From an uncultured Christensenella sp. (GTDB lineage: Bacteria; Bacillota; Clostridia; Christensenellales; Borkfalkiaceae): a stretch of 31,749 nt of DNA. The position numbers were made by a program, and so were the translations under genes. The DNA lies in NCBI GenBank assembly GCA_910586365.1, contig CAJUGP010000010.1:1-31749 (forward strand). The letters are read 5' to 3'. Positions 8,573 to 15,647 of the stretch are shown here, piece after piece. The notes under the pieces were generated by a model. It made no database searches and was not told where the DNA came from. It saw nothing but the letters and a program-made list of their open reading frames with translations. Within the stretch, counting starts at the first letter, position 1. Each line of letters begins with the position of its first letter.

Positions 8573-9544
8573 TTACAGAATTTGATAATCCGACGTCTTT
8601 TTTACAATGAGATTGCTCGTGCAGATGAGAATAAGGGAGATGACCGATTTGAACAACCCGATCGCCGTTCCGATGGGATAATTCGCCGCACTCGTTCCCT
8701 CTAACGTGATACGGTAAACGTAAGTATCGATAATATCGCCCCAATCGTAGACCAAGGGATTATACAAAACGTAAATCTGATCGAAATTTGCGTTGATCAC
8801 GCTGCCGAGATTGAGTATCAGGTTCAAAATGATGATCGCCATCATGCTCGGAACGGTGACGTGTATGGTCTGCTGAAAACGGTTCGCCCCGTCCATTTCC
8901 GCCGCCTCGTATAACGTCGGATCGATGCCCGTAAGCGCGGCGAGATAAATAATCGCACCGTAGCCGAACCCTTTCCAAATGTCGGTAAAAATCACGATCA
9001 TGACAAACGAGAAATCCGACTGCAACCAAATATGATCGCTGCGATAGCCGAACCAACTTAAAAATCCGTCGAACATGCCGCCCTGCTGGAATATCGTCTT
9101 TACGATGCTGCCTAAAATGACCCACGAAAGGAAATACGGCATGAAGTAAATCGTCTGCAACAGTTTTTTAACTTTGGTTCTTCTCAGCTCGTTTAACAGT
9201 AACGAAACAATAATGGGAACGGGGAACCCCAACACCAACTTGCTTGTTGCGATAATGAGCGTATTACGGAATACCTTATAAAACTCGGGCATTGCCGTAA
9301 ACATATACTTAAACCAATCGAAACCGCAAAACTTGCTTCCCCATATGCCCTTTTGATAATCGAGCTTTTCCACAAAGGCAAGGCGCAGCCCGAACATGGG
9401 CACGTAGGTAAACACGATGAGGAAGATAAGCGGAAGCGCGATGATCAAATGAAGCTGCCAGCTCATTTTCTTTAACGGGTTTTTGGTGCGGCGACGCCCT
9501 TTGGCGGTGTTTTCGGCATTTTCGTTTTTTGCTTTGCTGATCAT
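8573..9544 (-). CDS. Carbohydrate ABC transporter permease, LplB type
   Basis: The 323-residue permease has a basic, Lys/Arg-rich cytoplasmic N-terminus (about 28 residues) and then six predicted membrane segments. The EAA loop is complete (LYEAAEMDGANRFQQ followed by HVTVPSM). The PMFGLRLAF and KFCGFDWF-type segment between helices 1 and 2 is typical of LplB-like permeases. Its ATG overlaps the stop of the solute-binding protein gene by 4 bp (ATGA), which indicates translational coupling; GAGGGGG lies 11 nt upstream inside that gene. It should form a heterodimeric channel with the LplC-type permease that follows 13 bp downstream. Confidence 0.93.
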   Translation of the reverse strand: MISKAKNENAENTAKGRRRTKNPLKKMSWQLHLIIALPLIFLIVFTYVPMFGLRLAFVEKLDYQKGIWGSKFCGFDWFKYMFTAMPEFYKVFRNTLIIATSKLVLGFPVPIIVSLLLNELRRTKVKKLLQTIYFMPYFLSWVILGSIVKTIFQQGGMFDGFLSWFGYRSDHIWLQSDFSFVMIVIFTDIWKGFGYGAIIYLAALTGIDPTLYEAAEMDGANRFQQTIHVTVPSMMAIIILNLILNLGSVINANFDQIYVLYNPLVYDWGDIIDTYVYRITLEGTSAANYPIGTAIGLFKSVISLILICTSNLIVKKTSDYQIL

Positions 9545-11343
9545 ACGCCGTTCAACCCCCTCAGAATTTCGGATACACCCTTGTTCTTTATGCCGTCCGA
9601 AAACGTATTCCAGCGTTCGGGCGTGACCGCTGCGGGCGAAACGTACATGTAAATCAGTTGCTGTTCCTCGTAATCGGAGATCAAGCTGTTATACGTTGCC
9701 ATTTCGGGCGTGTTCATGCCGACGAATCCGGGGCGTTTGAAATTGACTTTCAGATAATTTTTGTCCTTTTCGTAATCGTAATCGGCATACTTGGTCAGTT
9801 CGCTGTACGCGCCGTTCTTGCAGAAAATTTTATAATACGGATAATAAATTTTCCCCGCCCCTTTGGGATCGTCCAAAAACAGTTTAATATTGTTATAATA
9901 CGTTATTTCGTGCAAAGTAAGGTGGGAAGTATCGTTCGTCGCGAACGCCTTTTGCAAATCGAACGCATAGCGCAGATTCTTCTGCGGCGCGTCCATTCGG
10001 AACGGAAGATACATTTCGAGTTCGGATTCCACGCTGCGGTATTTTTCGTCGCCGCATATTTCAACAATGCGTTTTGTAAATTCCCCCTCGTCGCTGAAAT
10101 AACGGTCGACGAGATGGTTTGCAAGAAGGATCAAGACTTCGGGATTGACGCAATCCTTCCCGATGCAATAGAACGCGTTGTTTGAAATATTGTAAGGAAC
10201 GAGCGGCTCGATTACGTTGCCGTCGTAATCGCGGATCGCCCAGGGCATCCAGTCGATGTTCTGATCGATCAGATAAGCGTCGCTTAAACCGTAGCTCATG
10301 ACGCTCCAATATTCGCCGAGGAACGTGCCGATCTTTCCCGATGCCAACGCTTTTTTCAACGTTTGTCCGTCGAACGCCGAGTTTTTCTCGATGTGCCCTT
10401 CGTTATACAACCGATTGAGAAGATTGATCACATCGCGCATTTTTTCGTCGTCTGTACCGTAATAAAACTTTTCTTCCCCGTCTTTTACGTAATATCCGGG
10501 ATACGCGCCGTAAACGTTGGCGATGCCGTTCAGGTTGGCGGCAGTGAAGCCGCAGGAAAATCCGTAAGTATCGTTTTGTTTATTCCCGTCGGGATCTTGC
10601 GTCGTGAAATACTCCACGACTTCCAGATATTCCCCGAAGTCGGCGGGCAGATAATCGTTCACGGTATCGTCGGTATAGGAAATATTCTTGCTGTCGAGAT
10701 ACTTTTTGAACCAATCAGTACGGATCCAGATAAGCGGACATTTCTCGAATAAATCGGACAGAAACGGAAGCCCGTAGCATTTGCCGTTTTTGCTCGCCGC
10801 ATCCATCAGCACCGTACTGCGCGGGAGTGCGGGGTTGCCGTCGTTCCAAACCGAAATATCGCCCGTATACGAATACTCCATCGCAAGGCGCAACCCCGGA
10901 GAAGCATACTCTTCGTATATCTCCGTAATATCCTGCACCATGCCCTGATCGATCAGATCGGAAAGCTGATTTTGCGAGCAAAAGAACAAGTCGGGAACTT
11001 TACCGTCTAAAATGTAGGTGTTCAGTTGATAGTCGTAAGCCGTGCCGATATTCGCCGAAAAAACCGATTTGAAATTTACGTTCAGCACCTCCCGCGCCAA
11101 ATCGTACATTACGTTTTTATCGGCAGATTCGCCCGCAACGTAGGAAGTCGCCGAAACCATTTGTCCGACGGTAACGTCGATCGTTTCTTCATATTTACCG
11201 AGCGGTAACGACCCCTCTGCAATCGTTCCTTTTTGGGCGTTGCCCGTCGTTTTACCGACAGCCAACAACGAAAACATGAGAACCGAGCAGGCAATCAGCG
11301 CCGCAAGAACAATCGGTGAAATTTTTTTGATCCAATAACCCAT
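9541..11343 (-). CDS. Extracellular sugar-binding protein of the LplA-type ABC importer
   Basis: The 600-residue protein is the substrate-binding component of the adjacent importer. It has a membrane-targeting N-terminus, then a periplasmic-binding-protein fold: a region like NVNFKSVF...YILDGKVPDLFFC, DLIDQG-VQDITE, the YGLPF hinge region and GIANVYGAYPGYY, all typical of large LplA/YtcQ-type binding proteins (500-600 residues). The start at 11343 is preferred over an in-frame ATG at 11373 because AGGAG sits 5 nt upstream of it. The signal is unusual: LIAC (C19) resembles a lipobox but lies inside the hydrophobic helix, with SVLMFSLLAVG after it. The protein may therefore be held by an uncleaved signal anchor instead of lipid. 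It overlaps the LplB-type permease gene by 4 bp. Confidence 0.9.
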   Translation of the reverse strand: MGYWIKKISPIVLAALIACSVLMFSLLAVGKTTGNAQKGTIAEGSLPLGKYEETIDVTVGQMVSATSYVAGESADKNVMYDLAREVLNVNFKSVFSANIGTAYDYQLNTYILDGKVPDLFFCSQNQLSDLIDQGMVQDITEIYEEYASPGLRLAMEYSYTGDISVWNDGNPALPRSTVLMDAASKNGKCYGLPFLSDLFEKCPLIWIRTDWFKKYLDSKNISYTDDTVNDYLPADFGEYLEVVEYFTTQDPDGNKQNDTYGFSCGFTAANLNGIANVYGAYPGYYVKDGEEKFYYGTDDEKMRDVINLLNRLYNEGHIEKNSAFDGQTLKKALASGKIGTFLGEYWSVMSYGLSDAYLIDQNIDWMPWAIRDYDGNVIEPLVPYNISNNAFYCIGKDCVNPEVLILLANHLVDRYFSDEGEFTKRIVEICGDEKYRSVESELEMYLPFRMDAPQKNLRYAFDLQKAFATNDTSHLTLHEITYYNNIKLFLDDPKGAGKIYYPYYKIFCKNGAYSELTKYADYDYEKDKNYLKVNFKRPGFVGMNTPEMATYNSLISDYEEQQLIYMYVSPAAVTPERWNTFSDGIKNKGVSEILRGLNGV

Positions 11344-11348
11344 ATCAT

Positions 11349-11353
11349 CTCCT
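11349..11353 (-). promoter_or_regulatory. Ribosome binding site fixing the solute-binding protein start
   Basis: The minus strand reads CAGGAG, then ATGAT, then the ATG at 11343. The spacing is good. The alternative upstream ATG at 11373 has no such site, so the shorter protein is the better annotation. Confidence 0.75.
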
Positions 11354-11390
11354 GTTTCGGCAAACGAAATCAATCGCCGCTCCGCTGCGT

Positions 11391-14300
11391 TTAACCGTTA
11401 TCTTTTTTTCTGCATATCGTCACCGCCGCCGCTGCCGCCGCGATCGAAAGCGTACCGAAAACAATCCCGAACGTTGTTTTGACCGCACTGCCGCAACCCT
11501 TCTTGGCAGGCGCTTCGTTTTTGGTGTAATGCGCGTACAGAATAATATCTCGCTCCGCCTCGATCGAGAAATCGTATTTCTCGGTGCACGCTTCGTCGAT
11601 ATACCAGCCCTCGAAGGTATAGCCCTCTTTTGCCGCGGGCGTATAATTCGGGAACGCGTTGCCCGCTTCCACATAATCCTGTTTGAGGATCTTGCCGTCG
11701 CATACGTACGTTACGGAATATTCCACGTCGGAATCGACGTCGCCGCCGCTCAAAATGCTCATGTTCAATTCGGTGACAGTGATGACGGCATCGGCTTTTT
11801 CGGAGGACGAATCATGCGCGGACGGTCCTACCATAAGATAGCATTCGCTCGCGTAGAACGCCGAAGGCAACGCATTTGCTTCGATCGCCGTTTCCTCGAA
11901 CACGTCCGTTTCCCCGACTTTGAGTGAGAATTTGATCATGCCGTCGGCATACGTTACGGTAAGAACGACTTCCGCGCCGAGATATCTTTTTTCGCCCGTG
12001 AAAGCGGCTTCGTGCAGCTGAACCGCGTCCGCCGATCTGCTGTGCGCCGTGATCACCGCGCGAAACGAAGTAAACGCGTCGTTTCCCGCAGACGTATCGT
12101 CGTAAAGCCAAAGCGCAAAACCGTTGCCGTATCGATCAAGCGGATAATCGTCGCCCGTAGACACAAAGGCAATTTTAAGTCCGCCGTTTACGTTCAGAGC
12201 GTCGAGCGTAAATTTCATGGTAAAGCGATCGAGCTTTATGGCGTTCTTGGAATAGATCCTCGTAAGCGTATCCGAATTGTCTTTGGTCGTCATGCAAACC
12301 GTCATGTCGCCGTTTTCCGAAACGGTCACGTCGGTTCTGTTGGGATTAAATCCGAAATCGACAAACGGGCTGTTCGGATCGACCGCATACTTCACGAAAA
12401 CGACTTCAAATTCAAGATCGGCGTTGGCAAGCGTAACGAATTTTCCGTCTGTCAAGGGCACGGGAACGCCGTTCAGAAACGCCTGCTCGACTTTATAAGC
12501 AACTTTATTGATCACGCTTGTATGTACGGTAAACGTAACTTCCGTACCGAGCAACACCTCTTCTTCGTTGGGATCGGTCAAGACGCTGCCGCCCTCGCCC
12601 GCCTTGACGCGTACGGCTGCCACCGCGAGTTTTGCAAACGTCACGTTGAAAACAAGATCTTCGGACGCGATCGCCGTATAGGTGCCGTCGGCTTCGAGCG
12701 TAACTTCCTGCCCGTTAAGCAGAACGGTATCGACCTCATAAAACTTATCGGGCGTAACGGTAAATACAACCGTGCTGTTCTGCTCCACCGTCGTGAACGC
12801 GGGATTCGAGGTAACCGTTCCGTGCCCGTCCGTTTGGATCGTGATCGAGGACGTCGGAACGGTTTTGAACGTTACTTCAAACACCAGATCCTTCGTCGCC
12901 GTCGTTTCAAAGGTATACCCCGTAAGCGAAACTTCCTCGCCGTTGAGCGTCGCCGATTCAAACAAATACCCTTCGTCGGGCTGTATCGTGAACGTTACAA
13001 TGCTGCCGCGCTCGATTTCGCTCACGTCGGGATCGATCGTAACCGTGCCGTGCCCGTCGGTCGTCGCCGTTACGGATACCGTTTCTCTGCGCCAATCGAT
13101 ATTCAAATGCGAGAGCTTGACGTCTTTCGCGTAAGAATGTTCAAAACCCTCACCCGAATTGATTTCCGGCGTGACGATCACCACACAGTCGGTATAATCG
13201 AAGCCCTCGGGCAGATCGGACTTTGCCACATCAAAGGAAACAATTTGATTTCCGTCGGAAGCACTTTCTCTCGTCACGGTAACGGTAAGGTTTTCGCCGT
13301 TGCTTTCCACGTGCAGAACAAACTTTTGATTTTCTACGATATTGCCTTCCGTTACGCGCATCCACTGAGCTTCGCTGACCTTGCTGCCCCCGTTTTTGCC
13401 GTAGACGCCCGCACAGAAGCCGAGCGTCGTTTTTTCGTCGCTTTCGGGATTCCAGCCCTTACCCTCGTACAGATAGATCCCGAACCCGTCGCCGTAACCG
13501 TCCATAGGATAATCGTCCGTCGTTTTCAGAAAACTGATACGCAAACCGCCGTCCGTATTGAATTGATCGATCTGAAATTCCGCCGTAAAGTCGGTAACGC
13601 TCACTCTTTGCGTATAATACATTCTGGTCAAAGTAGGCTGACCGTCGGTGACGGTGAGCGTCGTTTGCGGCTCGCCTTTTTGCACGGTAACGCGCCCGTT
13701 CCCCAATACGTCGGCAAATTCCCCCGTCATGGGCACGTTGTTCTGCAATACGTTATGTACGGTCAAACGAACGTCTTGCTCATAAGAATGCGGACGGCTG
13801 CCGTCGATCGTCGGCGAAAGAAAGAGCGTGCAGTTCTTATAATCGAAACCGGCGGGCAAATTGGATTTGGCATACGTACCGATGATCATGTCTACGCTGT
13901 CGGTCGAGCCGCCGTTTCGCGTGATCCGGATCGCTAAATTGTCGCTGTCGTAATCCCAAACACGCAAATCAAAAGTATTCCCCGTTTCCACGTTCTCCGA
14001 GGGGCTTCTCATTGCTTTTTGGTCTGCGCAAGTTTCAACCGCAGGATTTTTTCCGTAAGAATAGAAATCCAAGCGAAGCGACGAATTGGGATTATGCCCC
14101 CATGCCGTTTCATCCCACAAATAAACGCCGAAACCGTCGCCGTATTCCTGCATGGGGAAATCATCTTTGGAAGAAAGGAAACTAATGCGTAATCCGCCGT
14201 CGACGTTAAAACTGTTAAGCGTAAACGACATTCTGAATTCGCTTGTATCTACGTTCTGCGTATAATACAATCTCGTGCTCGAATACTGCGTATCCGTTTT

Positions 14301-14480
14301 TAACGTTATATCGACAGGCTCCTCATATTTGACGCGCCCCTCGGCACCGTAATCGGCAAAGACACCCCCCCCCTTCGCAGCCGAAGCGGTTTGCATCAAA
14401 ATTCCGCCGCTCAATAATACGGCGAAAAGCAACGTTGCTGCCGCGCCCAAAAGCGCTTTCCATAAAATCTTCGTCCTCAT
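11391..14480 (-). CDS. Large multidomain surface protein: three beta-domains, InlB-type repeats, Gly-Cys C-terminal anchor
   Basis: The 1029-residue protein has a signal peptide (likely cleavage after A34, TASA). Three copies of a roughly 210-residue domain follow at about 40-248, 252-470 and 700-905. Each carries the core DGGLRISF (or NGGLKIAF), then DDYPM/DDFPM, YGDGFG and YL. Between copies 2 and 3 are three divergent InlB-type B-repeats (about 475-700; DGHGTVT, EGYLFESATLNGEEV, LVFEVTF). A Listeria-Bacteroides repeat follows (EGYTFEGWYIDEACTEKYDF). The C-terminus is KKGCGSAV (C996, 33 residues from the end), a hydrophobic helix and RKKDNG. It is the first gene after the LacI-controlled promoter. 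The paralogous domains suggest a ConA-like glycan-binding protein; no catalytic residues are recognised. A nine-G run lies in codons 36-39. Confidence 0.85.
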   Translation of the reverse strand: MRTKILWKALLGAAATLLFAVLLSGGILMQTASAAKGGGVFADYGAEGRVKYEEPVDITLKTDTQYSSTRLYYTQNVDTSEFRMSFTLNSFNVDGGLRISFLSSKDDFPMQEYGDGFGVYLWDETAWGHNPNSSLRLDFYSYGKNPAVETCADQKAMRSPSENVETGNTFDLRVWDYDSDNLAIRITRNGGSTDSVDMIIGTYAKSNLPAGFDYKNCTLFLSPTIDGSRPHSYEQDVRLTVHNVLQNNVPMTGEFADVLGNGRVTVQKGEPQTTLTVTDGQPTLTRMYYTQRVSVTDFTAEFQIDQFNTDGGLRISFLKTTDDYPMDGYGDGFGIYLYEGKGWNPESDEKTTLGFCAGVYGKNGGSKVSEAQWMRVTEGNIVENQKFVLHVESNGENLTVTVTRESASDGNQIVSFDVAKSDLPEGFDYTDCVVIVTPEINSGEGFEHSYAKDVKLSHLNIDWRRETVSVTATTDGHGTVTIDPDVSEIERGSIVTFTIQPDEGYLFESATLNGEEVSLTGYTFETTATKDLVFEVTFKTVPTSSITIQTDGHGTVTSNPAFTTVEQNSTVVFTVTPDKFYEVDTVLLNGQEVTLEADGTYTAIASEDLVFNVTFAKLAVAAVRVKAGEGGSVLTDPNEEEVLLGTEVTFTVHTSVINKVAYKVEQAFLNGVPVPLTDGKFVTLANADLEFEVVFVKYAVDPNSPFVDFGFNPNRTDVTVSENGDMTVCMTTKDNSDTLTRIYSKNAIKLDRFTMKFTLDALNVNGGLKIAFVSTGDDYPLDRYGNGFALWLYDDTSAGNDAFTSFRAVITAHSRSADAVQLHEAAFTGEKRYLGAEVVLTVTYADGMIKFSLKVGETDVFEETAIEANALPSAFYASECYLMVGPSAHDSSSEKADAVITVTELNMSILSGGDVDSDVEYSVTYVCDGKILKQDYVEAGNAFPNYTPAAKEGYTFEGWYIDEACTEKYDFSIEAERDIILYAHYTKNEAPAKKGCGSAVKTTFGIVFGTLSIAAAAAAVTICRKKDNG
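14365..14373 (-). repeat. Nine-base G homopolymer inside the surface-protein gene
   Basis: The plus strand shows nine consecutive C, so the coding strand has nine G spanning codons Lys36-Gly37-Gly38-Gly39, immediately after the predicted signal-peptide cleavage site. Gain or loss of one base would shift the frame for the remaining 990 residues. Confidence 0.9.
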
Positions 14481-14502
14481 AGTATCCCCTTATCTTTCGA
14501 TT

Positions 14503-14532
14503 GAAATAAATGTTAGCGCTAACATTTATTTC
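14503..14532. promoter_or_regulatory. Perfect 30-bp palindromic LacI-type operator (O1)
   Basis: The sequence is an exact palindrome with 15-bp arms centred between 14517 and 14518. Its core TGTTAGCGCTAACA has the central CG and symmetric arms typical of LacI/GalR operators. It lies about 8 nt downstream of the -10 box, within the start of the transcript, so a bound repressor would block initiation or early elongation. The LacI-family gene 80 bp away is the obvious candidate to bind it. Confidence 0.88.
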
Positions 14533-14540
14533 GTAACTTC

Positions 14541-14569
14541 ATTATACTACAACCTTGTAGGAATGTCAA
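14541..14569 (-). promoter_or_regulatory. Consensus sigma-A promoter of the glycan-uptake operon (P1)
   Basis: On the minus strand TTGACA (14564-14569) and TATAAT (14541-14546) are separated by exactly 17 bp, a full match to the sigma-A consensus. It drives the surface protein gene starting at 14480 and, with no obvious terminator in between, the whole operon down to the mannosidase. Confidence 0.92.
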
Positions 14570-14579
14570 TACTCCCCGC

Positions 14580-14605
14580 AAAAAAATTTACAATAATTTT
14601 TTGTA
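14580..14605 (-). terminator. Possible weak terminator after the lacI-type gene
   Basis: A 5-bp stem (TACAA / TTGTA, 14601-14605 with 14589-14593) is followed on the minus strand by AA and a run of seven T (14580-14586). The stem is AT-rich and weak, so readthrough from the upstream unit into P1 is likely. Confidence 0.35.
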
Positions 14606-14615
14606 GGATTTTTGA

Positions 14616-15644
14616 TTATGCCGTTTCGCGCACAACGAGTTCCACGCTGATTTTTTCGTTGGGGAAAACGCTCTTATTCTGTTCAAAGTAGTAAAAGAGA
14701 ATATTTGCGGCTCGTCTGCCCGCCGCCTGCGTATTTATGGCGACCGTGGTCATCTTGGGCGCGGTCATTTTGGCGAACGCAATGTCGTCGTTCCCCATGA
14801 CCGCAATATCCTTGGGCACGGAAATTCCCTTGCTGTTCAACGCCTGCATTACGCCGATCGCCATATAATCGTTGGCGCAGTATATCGCCTGCGGATGCCG
14901 ATGCCTCAGTAATTTTTGCGCGGCGGCATAACCGCCTTCCACGGTATTCTGCCCGTATTCGATCAGGATATTTTCTTCCGCGCCGATTTCGCGCATCGCT
15001 TCGCAATAAATATCGCCCTTGTCTTTCCACAGACCGTCGTTAATGGCGTTATTTATCATTGCGATATCTCTGTAACCGCAAGAGATAAGATATTTCATGG
15101 AAATTTTGGCGCTCGCAACGTAATCGAAAGAAATATCGGTAACTCCCTCTATTTTTTCGGAAACGGTGACGACGGGAAGATTGCTTACGTTGATCTCTTT
15201 TTTGAAATATTCCTTGAATTTTTCAATGTCCGTCATGGCGTCGTGATAATCGACGAGATACGTCATCTTCATTTCCAACGGTAAAACGATGATCCCTTCC
15301 ACCCTTTTCCCCACGAACAGATCGAGCGCATTGACCGCGCTTTCGTAATCGTTTACGTTAGCGTTGATCACCGTGTACCCCTTGCGGTAAGCCTCTTCCT
15401 CGATGGCAACGATGATATCGAGATACGCTTGATTGTAGTAGTTCGAGAAAAGTATCCCGATCGTTTTGCTCTTGCCGCCCGCAAGCGTTTTGGCGATCAT
15501 GTTGGGAATATAACCAAGCTCGTCGATCGCAGATAAAACCTTTTCTTTGGTCGCGCCTTTCACGCGGTCGCTGTTGTTTATCACGCGGGAAACGGTCATG
15601 GTGGATACGCCCGCGCGCTTTGCAACGTCGTCGATCGTAATCAT
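14616..15644 (-). CDS. LacI/GalR family transcriptional regulator
   Basis: The 342-residue protein has the family's N-terminal helix-turn-helix (residues 3-23, TIDDVAKRAGVSTMTVSR, then VINN). The hinge helix region follows (NMIAKTLAGGKSKTIGIL), then a periplasmic-binding-protein-like sensor domain (EGIIVLP, YCANDYMAIGVMQAL, VMGNDDIAFAKMTAPKMTTV). The length is normal, with a somewhat long segment after EGIIVLP (about residues 115-145). It probably represses both promoters of the locus and is released by an oligosaccharide ligand. It is cotranscribed with the GH106-like gene: its AAGGAG ribosome site lies in the last codons of that gene, 3 bp away. Expression from the operator-bearing promoter at 18674 implies autoregulation. 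The ligand is unknown. Confidence 0.95.
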   Translation of the reverse strand: MITIDDVAKRAGVSTMTVSRVINNSDRVKGATKEKVLSAIDELGYIPNMIAKTLAGGKSKTIGILFSNYYNQAYLDIIVAIEEEAYRKGYTVINANVNDYESAVNALDLFVGKRVEGIIVLPLEMKMTYLVDYHDAMTDIEKFKEYFKKEINVSNLPVVTVSEKIEGVTDISFDYVASAKISMKYLISCGYRDIAMINNAINDGLWKDKGDIYCEAMREIGAEENILIEYGQNTVEGGYAAAQKLLRHRHPQAIYCANDYMAIGVMQALNSKGISVPKDIAVMGNDDIAFAKMTAPKMTTVAINTQAAGRRAANILFYYFEQNKSVFPNEKISVELVVRETA

Positions 15645-15647
15645 TTT

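Noticed and set aside
12012..13937. A 641-codon open frame on the plus strand opposite the large surface protein gene
   Set aside because: It is Arg/His-rich with no domain, signal or ribosome site and mirrors a well-supported minus-strand gene with a signal peptide, repeats and anchor. It is an antisense frame produced by codon bias.
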